From positions 248,001 through 312,000 of the forward strand of contig OY970397.1 of assembly GCA_963720515.1 (NCBI GenBank): a stretch of 64,000 nucleotides of DNA, written 5' to 3'. The DNA is from G963720515 sp963720515 (GTDB taxonomy: Bacteria > Actinomycetota > Thermoleophilia > Gaiellales > Gaiellaceae). This document shows positions 8,093 through 15,393 of the stretch, piece by piece. A program made the position numbers and the translations under genes. The notes beneath the pieces were generated by a model. That model was given only the letters and a program-made list of their open reading frames with translations, was not told the DNA's origin and did no database searches. The stretch's first letter is position 1. Each line of letters starts with the position of its first letter.

Positions 8093-9112
8093 GTGCCGGC
8101 GGGTGTTAGATCGGTGCCGCATGCCGGCCGTGTGGCGGCAACCGTGAGCACCGACCCCGTCGAGCGACGCGAGCGGCTTGCGCGAGCGACCGCGGCCCGC
8201 GCGCAGCGGGATCGCGACGTCGGGTTCACGGTCATTTGCGTCGGCCTGATGATCTTCCTGATCCCGTGCCTCGTCGTGTTCGTCCTGTACTGGACGGGAG
8301 TGGCTACAAGCGACCTGACCGGCCTGGTCCTACTGCCCGCCTGGTTTGCGTCGACGTGGGTGATCAAGCGCGGGCGACGCATGCGGGTCGCTGCCGGCGA
8401 GCGCGTGCTCGCCGAGGATGAGCGAGCGCCGATCGTCTTCCTGCGGCCGTTCGACGCCGACGACTCGGAGTCCGACAGATCATGGTCGTCACGGGTGCGG
8501 GCGTCGCCGTGGGAGCGCTACATCACGCACGAGCAGCGGCTGGCCCGCACGCTCCGCAAGGTCGGCCCGTTCGTGGCCGTCGGCGACCCGACCGAGGAGC
8601 TGCCCCAGCTCGGTGCTGCGCGCGTGTACGCGGCCGACGAGGACTGGCAGGCGACGGTCGACGAGTGGACCGCCCGCGCGGGCGTGGTGCTCCTGCAGAC
8701 AGGTGAGAGCGAGGGCCTGGCCTGGGAGGTGCAGCACGTGGTCGCCCTCGGCACTCCCGAGCGCGTAATCCTGTCGCTGCCGCCGGCTGGCAAGCGCAAG
8801 GGGCGCTCGCGGCAGGAGCGTTACGACGCGTTCCGGCGTCGCTTCGGCGACGTGTTCCCGCGCGGCTTGCCCGAGTCGATCGGGCACTGCCTGTTCGCCT
8901 ACTTCAACTCGGACTGGACGCCGCGGCTGCTCGGAAAACGCGGCGTGCCGCTCCCCGCCGGCGACGCGCCCCGCGACGTCGCGCTACGGCGGCTCGCGCG
9001 CGAGTTCAAGATCATGTGGGGGCCGCGCTGGGCACGCTATACGGGTTACATCGCAGCATCCATCGCAGCCGTCGACGTCGTCTACTACTTCGGTGGCGAT
9101 CTCGTGTCGTGA
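8093..9112 (+). CDS. Two-TM membrane protein with TIR/SLOG-like cytoplasmic domain
   Basis: This 339-residue protein has two hydrophobic helices (about 44-66 and 72-90), then Arg/Lys and a cytoplasmic region. That region runs from APIVFLRPFDADDS through YITHEQRLARTLRKVGPFVA, DPTEELPQLGAARVYAADED, RAGVVLLQTGESEGLAWEV and ERVILSLPPAG. The alternating strands and the GL-W-E motif resemble TIR-like or other Rossmannoid domains seen in signalling or conflict proteins. The resemblance is by eye. It stands alone between repeat copies 2 and 3, with no recognisable partner gene. Function unknown. Confidence 0.6.
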   Translation: MPAGVRSVPHAGRVAATVSTDPVERRERLARATAARAQRDRDVGFTVICVGLMIFLIPCLVVFVLYWTGVATSDLTGLVLLPAWFASTWVIKRGRRMRVAAGERVLAEDERAPIVFLRPFDADDSESDRSWSSRVRASPWERYITHEQRLARTLRKVGPFVAVGDPTEELPQLGAARVYAADEDWQATVDEWTARAGVVLLQTGESEGLAWEVQHVVALGTPERVILSLPPAGKRKGRSRQERYDAFRRRFGDVFPRGLPESIGHCLFAYFNSDWTPRLLGKRGVPLPAGDAPRDVALRRLAREFKIMWGPRWARYTGYIAASIAAVDVVYYFGGDLVS

Positions 9113-9215
9113 TGCCGCGCGGGAATCCACGCGGCCAGCAATTGGGCGCGGTTCGTCTCGCGCCCGTGCCTTGTCGCTCGGCGAGGGGACGAAGGGCTAG
9201 GCGAGGGTCCTTCAC

Positions 9216-9270
9216 GCGACTACAGAGTTGCGTTTACCCCCGACTGCGCTCCAGCGACAGTACGCTCGCG
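9216..9270 (+). repeat. Accessory-region repeat, copy 3
   Basis: It starts GCGACTACAGAGTTGCG and continues TTTACCCCCGACTGCGCTCC, AGCGACAGTACGCTCGCG. It lies in the gap between the gene ending at 9112 and the convergent gene ending at 9282. Confidence 0.7.
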
Positions 9271-9281
9271 GATTGAGGAGT

Positions 9282-9983
9282 TCATCTTGTGGCGGTGTGC
9301 GCGAGCGCCGAGGGTGTCTGGCAGCCGACGATCGCGGGGGCCTCGTGGACGAGCTCGTCGTTCTCGAGGGCCTCCACCATGAACAGGGCGAAGTCGACGC
9401 GGCGCGTGAGGTTGCTCTCGAGGATGGGATCGCCCACGTGCCGGCTCCAGACGGGCAGGCCCTGACTCTCGCCCTCCTCGAGGTCGCTCCCGCGCACGAC
9501 GGTCCACCGAGTGTCGCTGGCAAACACCCGCCGACAGGCCTCCACTTGGTCGTCGAGGTCGGCGAAGCGAGCCAGACGCGCGAGCGGCCCGAACACTTTC
9601 ACGATGGCCTTGAGCTTCCACGAATACACGTCCTGGCCGTCTCGCGTGATGTGCCACCCGCATGAGAACACGAGTCGCGCCTCAGGACGTGCGTAGTCGA
9701 GCACGGCCTGAGCTGTCCCCGACGCGTATCCGTGGACGCCCCGCGGAACCAGCACGACGAGCACCCCGTCACACCCCGCGACAGCTCTCTTGATGACCTC
9801 TCGGTCGTCCGTCGCGCCCGGCAGCACGTGGATGCGCCCCTTGAACGCATCCAGCTTCTGCACGCTTTGCTCCCGGCATACGCCAACCACCTCGTAGCCC
9901 CGATCCAGTGCGTGCTGCACCATGTACTGCCCGAGCTTCCCTGAAGCCCCGACGATGCACACCCTCATCGTGTGCTCGCTCAC
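9282..9983 (-). CDS. NAD(P)-binding atypical short-chain dehydrogenase / NmrA-like protein
   Basis: This 233-residue Rossmann-fold protein has the dinucleotide motif VGASGKLGQYMVQHALDRGY (about 10-29). Later come CDGVLVVLVPRGVHGY and RLVFSCGWHITRDGQD. The usual YxxxK is not obvious; YSWKLKA may take its place. Such NmrA/SDR-a5 relatives act as oxidoreductases or redox sensors, and the substrate is unknown. GTG at 9983 is supported by TAGCCT 6 nt upstream. It is flanked by repeat copies 3 and 4. Confidence 0.75.
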   Translation of the reverse strand: MSEHTMRVCIVGASGKLGQYMVQHALDRGYEVVGVCREQSVQKLDAFKGRIHVLPGATDDREVIKRAVAGCDGVLVVLVPRGVHGYASGTAQAVLDYARPEARLVFSCGWHITRDGQDVYSWKLKAIVKVFGPLARLARFADLDDQVEACRRVFASDTRWTVVRGSDLEEGESQGLPVWSRHVGDPILESNLTRRVDFALFMVEALENDELVHEAPAIVGCQTPSALAHTATR

Positions 9984-9989
9984 CCATCC

Positions 9990-9995
9990 AGGCTA
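9990..9995 (-). promoter_or_regulatory. -10 box, leaderless gene 9983
   Basis: TAGCCT on the minus strand is 6 nt before GTG 9983. Confidence 0.45.
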
Positions 9996-10021
9996 TCGCT
10001 CGCCGCCGCCGCATCTCGCCA

Positions 10022-10076
10022 GCGACTACAGAGCTGTCTTTATCCCCGACTGCCCTCGAGCGACAGCACGCACGTG
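10022..10076 (+). repeat. Accessory-region repeat, copy 4
   Basis: It starts GCGACTACAGAGCTGTC and continues TTTATCCCCGACTGCCCTCG, AGCGACAGCACGC. It is more diverged than copies 2 and 3 and lies between the genes starting at 9983 and ending at 10087. Confidence 0.65.
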
Positions 10077-10086
10077 CAGTCCTCGG

Positions 10087-10284
10087 TCATCTCGCCTCAG
10101 ACCTGCCGCGACCGCGTGTTACGAGGAGCGCCAGCGCGATGACTGCCGCCGCCGCCAGGAGAAGGCCGTCATCCAGAGCCCAGCTGGCGCTGAAGAGCGA
10201 GTCGACCACTACGCCGGCGAAGATGATGATGAGCGCGACCACTAACCCGACACGAACCTTGTGCCAACGAACGTGGCGGGGCAT
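10087..10284 (-). CDS. Small two-TM membrane protein
   Basis: A 65-residue protein starting MPRHVRWHKVRVGL, with hydrophobic helices at about 12-28 and 40-57 and a basic C-terminus. A longer frame runs to 10497. The ATG at 10284 is preferred because TATATT lies 6 nt upstream and the extra N-terminal stretch is low-complexity. Function unknown. Confidence 0.55.
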   Translation of the reverse strand: MPRHVRWHKVRVGLVVALIIIFAGVVVDSLFSASWALDDGLLLAAAAVIALALLVTRGRGRSEAR

Positions 10285-10290
10285 GAGCCA

Positions 10291-10296
10291 AATATA
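10291..10296 (-). promoter_or_regulatory. -10 box, small membrane protein
   Basis: TATATT on the minus strand is 6 nt before ATG 10284. Confidence 0.5.
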
Positions 10297-10527
10297 GATC
10301 GACGGCCCATCCGCCGCTTGCTCGGCCGTCCGCAGAGGCTCGAATCGGTAACTGCGCGGTGGATGCGGGACTGGATGCGCTCTCCGGCTGGGACGGGCCC
10401 AGCGCTTCAACACAGGCGGTCGTTTGTGAGGCGCGATCGGACGTGACGCGAGCGGACCAAGAACTGCTTCGTTCGGCCGTGGCCCGGTGCCAGGCATCCG
10501 TCCAGGTTGAAGTGGACGTGGCCGGCG

Positions 10528-10686
10528 CTAGGAGCTGCGCTCGCGGAGCCGGTCGAGGATGAACTTCGCGTACCAGGCGGGCCAGTCGTCGTCCCGCCGG
10601 CCCAGTTCCTTCTCGTAGGCGCCGTGCGCCTGCTCGGCCTCGCGGAGGAGCGCGGCGAGCTCGTCGGCGGTGAGCGCGTCGTCCAT
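10528..10686 (-). CDS. Small helical protein next to VOC gene
   Basis: A 52-residue protein, MDDALTADELAALLREAEQA followed by HGAYEKELGRRDDDWPAWYA. The DWPAWYA segment resembles a short domain that often accompanies glyoxalase-family proteins. It lies 10 bases downstream of the VOC gene on the same strand, so they are likely co-transcribed. Role unknown. Confidence 0.6.
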   Translation of the reverse strand: MDDALTADELAALLREAEQAHGAYEKELGRRDDDWPAWYAKFILDRLRERSS

Positions 10687-10696
10687 GCGGCGGAGC

Positions 10697-11143
10697 CTAC
10701 TCCGGCGCGAGGCCCTTGGCCCGGAGCTCATCCAGGGCGGACTCCGACTTCTCGAGTCCGTCGAGCCCCATGCCGTGCAGGACGTGGTCGGCCTTCGTGA
10801 ACTGGATGTCACCGTAGCCGACGATCTCGATCCGGTTGCCCCACGGGTCGCGCGTCTCGAGCCCGCGTCCCGGCAGGATCTCGGCGCCAGCCTCTTCGAG
10901 GGCGCGGCGCGCGAGCTCCTTGTCGTCCACGACGAATCCGACGTGGCGGTTGCGGTCCGGCTCCTGCGTCTTCCCCTCCGAGAGCGCGACGAACTGGTCG
11001 CCGAGGTCGAGGAACGCCATACCTCCGACCCGGCCGCGGAGCGTGAACTCGAAGATCCGCCCGTACCAGGCGAGCGCCTCCTCGATGTCGCCGACCTCGA
11101 ACGCGACGTGGTTCAGGCCGACGAGTCGCGGCCGGCCGGCCAC
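10697..11143 (-). CDS. VOC (glyoxalase/bleomycin-resistance) family protein
   Basis: A 148-residue vicinal-oxygen-chelate protein. LNHVAFEVGDIEEALAWYGR opens the first beta-alpha-beta-beta-beta module, and RNRHVGFVVDDKELARRALE and DPWGNRIEIVGY complete the second. Members bind metal and act on, or sequester, small molecules; the substrate is unknown. The start immediately follows the stop of the coiled-coil gene at 11145, so they appear to form an operon with the small protein below. Confidence 0.82.
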   Translation of the reverse strand: MAGRPRLVGLNHVAFEVGDIEEALAWYGRIFEFTLRGRVGGMAFLDLGDQFVALSEGKTQEPDRNRHVGFVVDDKELARRALEEAGAEILPGRGLETRDPWGNRIEIVGYGDIQFTKADHVLHGMGLDGLEKSESALDELRAKGLAPE

Positions 11144-11144
11144 G

Positions 11145-11975
11145 TCAGCTGCGGCGCCAGCCGCGCCGCTCGCCGTTGCCGCCGCCGGCCTGGTCGCGCT
11201 TCGGCTCCTCCGGCTCGGCTTCCGCCTCGGGCTCTGGCTCGGCTTCCGCCTCGGGCTCGGGCTCCGGTTCAGGTTCGGGCTCCGGTTCAGGTTCGGGCTC
11301 CGGTTCAGGTTCGGGCTCCGGTTCAGGTTCGGGCTCCGGCTCAGGTTCGGGCTCCGGCTCAGGTTCGGGCTCCGGCTCAGGTTCGGGCTCCGGCTCCGGC
11401 TCAGGTTCCGGCTCCGGTTCGGGCGGTGGGGACGGCGGGCCCGCCATGCGTGCGGCCGGCGGCACCTCCACGATCTGCTCGGCCGGGGGCGGCTCGACCT
11501 CGGGCCACTGGGCGGGAGTCCGCACCGCGAACTCGTTCATCCGCGAGACCACGTTCTCGAGTCCGCGGCGCGCCCATTCGGCCCGCTCGACCATGAGCCG
11601 GACGCCTTCGTCGATCCACTCCTCGCGCCGGTGCGCGGCCTCCTCGACGATCGCGGCCTGCCGGCGGGCCTCGGCCAGGATCTGATCCGCCTCGGTGCGC
11701 GCGGCGTCGAGGATCAGACGGGCGTCGGCCTCGGCCTCGCGGCTCCGGTCCGAGCGGAGACCCGACACCTCGGACTCGGCCTGGCGGCGCATGTCCTCGA
11801 CCTCGGCGCGGGCCATCTCGAGGATGTGCTCGGCGGCCTGCTCGGCCGCGGTGAAGACGGCGGAGACTCGCGGGCCGATGCCTGCGGCCGAGTCGAGTTC
11901 GCGCTCATCGGCGCGCTCGCCGCCCGCCCCCGACGAGGGTGGGCCGCCGCCGGCTTGGTCGTCCGGGGGCCGCAC
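11145..11975 (-). CDS. Coiled-coil (DivIVA/ATPase-b-like) protein with Pro-Glu repeat tail
   Basis: About 276 residues. An Ala/Glu/Arg-rich coiled coil spans residues about 35-145 (ILEMARAEVEDMRRQAESEV, ILDAARTEADQILAEARRQA). A linker follows, then a (PE)n tail of roughly 60 residues and a basic end. The tail is encoded by an 18-bp tandem repeat. Pro-Glu repeats form stiff rods, as in TonB spacers. A DivIVA-like envelope or polarity role is possible but unproven. GTG 11975 is chosen because TACGCT is 7 nt upstream; a longer frame would overlap the sigma factor gene. Confidence 0.7.
   Translation of the reverse strand: MRPPDDQAGGGPPSSGAGGERADERELDSAAGIGPRVSAVFTAAEQAAEHILEMARAEVEDMRRQAESEVSGLRSDRSREAEADARLILDAARTEADQILAEARRQAAIVEEAAHRREEWIDEGVRLMVERAEWARRGLENVVSRMNEFAVRTPAQWPEVEPPPAEQIVEVPPAARMAGPPSPPPEPEPEPEPEPEPEPEPEPEPEPEPEPEPEPEPEPEPEPEPEPEPEPEPEPEPEPEPEAEAEPEPEAEAEPEEPKRDQAGGGNGERRGWRRS
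11260..11385. repeat. Seven 18-bp tandem units in the Pro-Glu tail
   Basis: The unit GGCTCCGGTTCAGGTTCG (plus strand) recurs in register at 11260, 11278, 11296, 11314, 11332, 11350 and 11368. Only a T/C change separates the last three from the others. Degenerate copies extend on both sides. Confidence 0.9.
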
Positions 11976-11982
11976 GTGAGTG

Positions 11983-11988
11983 AGCGTA
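11983..11988 (-). promoter_or_regulatory. -10 box, coiled-coil protein gene
   Basis: TACGCT on the minus strand is 7 nt before GTG 11975. Confidence 0.5.
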
Positions 11989-12049
11989 GTCCTTTCGCAG
12001 GACGACGACCGCGGAACCCTGGGGCGCGGAACGGTGTAGAACCGGCAGC

Positions 12050-12613
12050 GTGGAGGGCCGGCCACGAGAAGACGACCGCCTCGTCGAGCGCGCGATGCGC
12101 GGCGACGCCGAGGCCTACGAGGAGCTGGTTCAGCTGCATCAGGGCATCGCCTTTCGCACCGCCGTGCTCGTCTGCGGGAACGCCGCGGACGCCGAGGAGG
12201 CCGCGCAGGACGGGTTCGTCAAGGCCTACCGGGCGCTCGGGCGCTTCCGCCGCGGGGCGCCGTTTCGCCCCTGGCTCCTCGCGATCGTCGCCAACGAGGC
12301 GCGCAACCGCCGACGCTCGGCCGGGCGGCGCGGCGCGCTCGACATCAGGCTCGCGGCGGAGCTCTCGGGGGACGCGGCCCCGTCCCCCGAGGTGTCCGCC
12401 GTGGCGGACGAGCAGCGCCGGGAACTCCTGGCCGCGCTCGGAACGCTGCGGGAGGAGGACCGCCAGGTGCTCGCCTGCCGGTTCTTCCTCGACCTGTCGG
12501 AGGACGAGACCGCGGCCGCGCTCGGCGTGCGCCGCGGCACCGTGAAGTCGCGCCAGTCGCGCGCGCTCGTGCGCCTGCGCGCCGTCCTGGAGGAGCCCGA
12601 TGCACGCGCCTGA
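12050..12613 (+). CDS. ECF-type RNA polymerase sigma factor
   Basis: A 187-residue sigma-70 family protein with only regions 2 and 4. Region 2 spans about 10-85 (EELVQLHQGIAFRTAVLVCG, AEEAAQDGFVKAYRALGRF, FRPWLLAIVANEARNRRR). Region 4 spans about 125-180 (LREEDRQVLACRFFLDLSED, AAALGVRRGTVKSRQSRALV). It redirects RNA polymerase to a dedicated set of promoters. The stop overlaps the start of the next gene (12600), typical of sigma/anti-sigma coupling. The upstream TAGAAC lacks the last T of TANNNT. Confidence 0.9.
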   Translation: MEGRPREDDRLVERAMRGDAEAYEELVQLHQGIAFRTAVLVCGNAADAEEAAQDGFVKAYRALGRFRRGAPFRPWLLAIVANEARNRRRSAGRRGALDIRLAAELSGDAAPSPEVSAVADEQRRELLAALGTLREEDRQVLACRFFLDLSEDETAAALGVRRGTVKSRQSRALVRLRAVLEEPDARA

Positions 12614-13376
12614 CCTCGAGCGGCAGCTCCGCGACCTCGGCCCGGCGCTCGACTGGCCGGCCGCGCCGAACCTCGCGCCGGCCGTGCGCGCGCGGATCGC
12701 CGAGGCGCACCGCCGCCCGTTCCCATGGCGCCGCACGGTCGTGATCGCGCTCGCAGTCGCCGTCGTCGCCGTCGGCGCCGCGATGGCCGTCCCGGGCGCG
12801 CGCACCGCGATCCTCGACTGGCTCGGCATCCGCGGGGTCGCGATCCACCGCGTCGAGACGCTTCCGCCGACGCCGACCTACGCCGACGACCTCGGCGTCG
12901 GGAAGCCGGTCACCCTCGCCGAGGCGCGCGAGCGCGTGAGCTTCCCTGTCCCGGATCCGTCCGCGGCCGGTCTCGGCGAGCCCGACGAGATCCGCTTCGA
13001 CCCCGGCTCGAACCAGGTCGCGTTCATCTGGCGCGACGACAAGGGCGCGATCGCGACGCTTCTCACCGTCTTCCGAGCCAGCGTGGACCAACAGTTCATC
13101 GAGAAGTGGGTCGACGCCGGCATCCCGATCGAGCCGGTGGACGTGCCCGGCGCGGGTCGCGGGGTCTGGATCGGCGGGTCGCTCGCCGAGGCGCCGCACG
13201 CGTTCGTCTATCGCGACCGGCGCGGCGAGTACCGCGAGGAGACCTTCCGCCTCGCGGGCTCGGCGCTCATCTGGCAGGACGGCGACCTCACGTGGCGCCT
13301 CGAGGGCGACCGGACCCGCAAGGAGGCGCTCGAGATCGCGGAGTCCGTCGCTCGAACGAGTGAAACCCCGAGGTAA
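12600..13376 (+). CDS. Membrane-anchored probable anti-sigma factor
   Basis: A 258-residue protein with an N-terminal cytoplasmic stretch (1-40), one transmembrane helix (about 44-64, TVVIALAVAVVAVGAAMAVP) and an extracytoplasmic domain. That domain has conserved-looking VTLAEARERVSFPVPDP and VRVSV-like beta strands (IWIGGS, GSALIWQDGDLTWRLEG), resembling DUF4367-type lipoprotein or anti-sigma C-domains. Overlap with the ECF gene suggests it holds that factor at the membrane. No zinc-binding anti-sigma motif (HxxxCxxC) is present. Confidence 0.65.
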   Translation: MHAPDLERQLRDLGPALDWPAAPNLAPAVRARIAEAHRRPFPWRRTVVIALAVAVVAVGAAMAVPGARTAILDWLGIRGVAIHRVETLPPTPTYADDLGVGKPVTLAEARERVSFPVPDPSAAGLGEPDEIRFDPGSNQVAFIWRDDKGAIATLLTVFRASVDQQFIEKWVDAGIPIEPVDVPGAGRGVWIGGSLAEAPHAFVYRDRRGEYREETFRLAGSALIWQDGDLTWRLEGDRTRKEALEIAESVARTSETPR

Positions 13377-13396
13377 GCGAAGACCGATCCGCGTTT

Positions 13397-13465
13397 CGGG
13401 TTTTCGCGAATCACGTAACCACCAAGCGAAACCCGCGTTAAGAAGGAGATGCAATTCACCCTTCT
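13397..13465 (+). promoter_or_regulatory. Two tandem hairpins upstream of gene 13507
   Basis: CGGGTTT (13397-13403) and CGC (13405-13407) pair with GCG (13426-13428) and AAACCCG (13429-13435) across an A-rich loop. A second stem pairs AGAAGG (13441-13446) with CCTTCT (13460-13465). The stretch is noticeably richer in A and T than its surroundings. It may terminate the anti-sigma transcript or control gene 13507. Confidence 0.5.
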
Positions 13466-13506
13466 GGGGACGCAGACCGAGGGGCTTGCGGGCGATGGAG
13501 GTTCGT

Positions 13507-13710
13507 ATGGCGGCGACACACCTCATCGACGAACGGGAAACCGAAGCGGAGCGCGTGATGGGCTGGCGGCTTCGGGAGCTCGAGCGGGCCGGCTACGAGC
13601 CGACTGCCGCGTTCGAGCTGGCCGGGCGGACGGACATCGACCTGCATCGCGCAGTCGAGCTCGCCCGCGGCGGTTGCCCGGTCGACACGGCACTGCGGAT
13701 CCTGCTCTAG
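13507..13710 (+). CDS. Small conserved-looking protein of unknown function
   Basis: A 67-residue soluble protein: MAATHLIDERETEAERVMGW, RLRELERAGYEPTAAFELAG, then DIDLHRAVELARGGCPVDTA. It looks like a compact helical protein. ATG 13507 is chosen because GGAGG (13497-13501) sits 5 nt upstream, a textbook ribosome-binding site. An upstream ATG at 13495 lacks one. Neighbours give no clear functional hint. Confidence 0.65.
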   Translation: MAATHLIDERETEAERVMGWRLRELERAGYEPTAAFELAGRTDIDLHRAVELARGGCPVDTALRILL

Positions 13711-13745
13711 GGCGAACCGGCTGCGGCCGAGGCTGCGCGAGGCTC

Positions 13746-13751
13746 TAGAGT
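13746..13751 (+). promoter_or_regulatory. -10 box, lgt
   Basis: TAGAGT is 9 nt before ATG 13761. Confidence 0.5.
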
Positions 13752-13760
13752 CTCGCGGGC

Positions 13761-14648
13761 ATGACGGCCCTGCTCGCGTCCATCCCGAGCCCCTCGAGCG
13801 GAGAGATTCACGCGGGCCCGCTCACGCTGCACGCGTACGGGCTCATGCTCCTCATCGCGATCGTCGCGGCCACCTGGCTGACCGGCGTCCTCTGGACGCG
13901 CGAGGGGGGCGACTGGGATCTCGTCTACCGCACCGCGCTCTGGGGCGTCGCGGGCGGGATCATCGGCGCGCGGCTCTACCACGTGCTGACGAGCTGGGCC
14001 GAGGTGCCCGACCCGAAGTGGAAGGGCGTCTTCGAGATCTGGAACGGCGGCCTCGGGATCTGGGGCGGGATCATCGGCGGCACGCTCGCCGGCTGGATCG
14101 TCATCCACCGCGCGGGCGCGAGCATGTTCCGGTTCATGGACTGCGTCGCGCCCGGCCTGCTCCTCGCGCAGGCGATCGGGCGCTGGGGCAACTACTTCAA
14201 CCAGGAGCTCTTCGGCGTGCCGACCAACCAGCCGTGGGGCCTCGAGATCGACCCGGTCAACCGGCCGCCGCAGTACGCCTCCTCGGACACGTTCCACCCG
14301 GTGTTCCTGTACGAGTCGCTCTGGAACCTGCTCGGCGTCGGCGTGCTGCTCTTCGTCCGCAAGCGCTTCAACGTGAAGGCGCCCGGGCTCTTCTGCCTCT
14401 ACGTGGCCTGGTACACGTTCGCGCGCTTCTTCCTCGAGAACATCCGGACGGACGTGGCGCACGAGTATCTCGGGCTCCGGCTGAACGCCTGGGTGTCCGT
14501 CGTGTTCTTCGTCGGCGCGGTCGTCTGCTTCATCTGGGCGCAGCGCAGCGGCCGTCCGCGGCCCGCGAAGAAGCCCAAGGCGAAGGAGCCGCCGAAGCCG
14601 CAGAAGACGATGGCGATCCCCAAGGGCCGCGTCCGGGGACGGCGCTAG
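13761..14648 (+). CDS. lgt: Prolipoprotein diacylglyceryl transferase
   Basis: A 295-residue integral membrane enzyme. It moves a diacylglyceryl group from phosphatidylglycerol to the lipobox Cys of prelipoproteins. About seven TM helices are visible. Family motifs are LHAYGLML (catalytic His/Tyr region), GARLYHV, WNGGLGIWGGIIGG, and the Lgt signature IGRWGNYFNQELFG followed by HPVFLYESLWN. The C-terminal tail (about 265-295) is Lys/Pro-rich and cytoplasmic. It heads a likely cluster with scpA and scpB. Confidence 0.95.
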   Translation: MTALLASIPSPSSGEIHAGPLTLHAYGLMLLIAIVAATWLTGVLWTREGGDWDLVYRTALWGVAGGIIGARLYHVLTSWAEVPDPKWKGVFEIWNGGLGIWGGIIGGTLAGWIVIHRAGASMFRFMDCVAPGLLLAQAIGRWGNYFNQELFGVPTNQPWGLEIDPVNRPPQYASSDTFHPVFLYESLWNLLGVGVLLFVRKRFNVKAPGLFCLYVAWYTFARFFLENIRTDVAHEYLGLRLNAWVSVVFFVGAVVCFIWAQRSGRPRPAKKPKAKEPPKPQKTMAIPKGRVRGRR

Positions 14649-14651
14649 CAT
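14646..14651 (+). promoter_or_regulatory. -10 box of scpA overlapping the lgt stop codon
   Basis: TAGCAT begins with the lgt TAG stop and is 7 nt before GTG 14659. Confidence 0.45.
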
Positions 14652-14658
14652 CGCCCGC

Positions 14659-15393
14659 GTGGCAGGGGTCGTCGGCGTACGGGAGCTCGATCTCGACCTG
14701 GATGCGTTCCAGGGCCCGTTCGACCTGCTCCTGACGCTCGTCCTGCGTGAGGAGCTCGCGCTCTCCGACGTGGAGGTGGCCGCGATCGTCCTCGCCTGGT
14801 GCGAGCGCGCCGCCGAGCGGGACGAGCCAGACCTCGACGCGACCGGGGAGTTCCTGGTGCTGGTCTCGGCGCTTTTGGAGCTCAAAGCCCGCGGGCTCTT
14901 CCCCGAGGACATCGACCTCGAGGATCTCGACCCGGAGGAGGCGGCCGGCGAGCTCGCCGAGCGCCTCGCCGCGTACCGGAGATTCCGGGCCGCGGCCGGC
15001 TGGCTCGAGGAGCGCCTCGAGGCCGAGGGCGACCGCTGGTTCCGCACGGGTCCCGCACCGCTCGCGCCGGCGCCGGTCGCGCCGCCCGTCCCGCCGCAGC
15101 AGCCGGCCGAGCTCGCGGCTGCCATTCGCCGGCTCGCGGTCGAGCCGCCCGCGCCGTCGCTCCGCCACCTCGGCGTATTCCCGCCGCTCTCCCGCTTCCT
15201 CGAGCGCTTCCGCGCCGTCCTCTCGCGCCGCGGCAAGTTCCTGTTCGACCGCGAGGTCGAGGGCCTCACGCGCGTCGAGCAGGCCGTCGCGTTCCTCGCC
15301 CTCCTCGAGCTCCGCAAGTCCGACGAGGTGGAGCTCCGCCAGCTCGCGCCCTTCGAGCCCATCGCCGTATGCAGCAGCCGAATCTCCGCGTAA
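14659..15393 (+). CDS. scpA: Segregation and condensation protein A (kleisin)
   Basis: A 244-residue kleisin that bridges the two SMC heads. The N-terminal domain has FQGPFDLLLTLVLREELALS and the typical FLVLVSALLELKARGLFP. A Pro/Ala-rich linker (about 125-155) precedes the winged-helix C-domain (about 185-240), which includes RVEQAVAFLALLELRKSDEV. The last 25 bases overlap scpB. The partner smc is encoded at 52740. Confidence 0.92.
   Translation: MAGVVGVRELDLDLDAFQGPFDLLLTLVLREELALSDVEVAAIVLAWCERAAERDEPDLDATGEFLVLVSALLELKARGLFPEDIDLEDLDPEEAAGELAERLAAYRRFRAAAGWLEERLEAEGDRWFRTGPAPLAPAPVAPPVPPQQPAELAAAIRRLAVEPPAPSLRHLGVFPPLSRFLERFRAVLSRRGKFLFDREVEGLTRVEQAVAFLALLELRKSDEVELRQLAPFEPIAVCSSRISA

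Noticed and set aside
7113..10076. Integron cassette array
   Set aside because: Repeats are evenly placed after genes, but canonical attC core sites (RYYYAAC/GTTRRRY) are absent, no integrase is encoded, and the genes face both ways.
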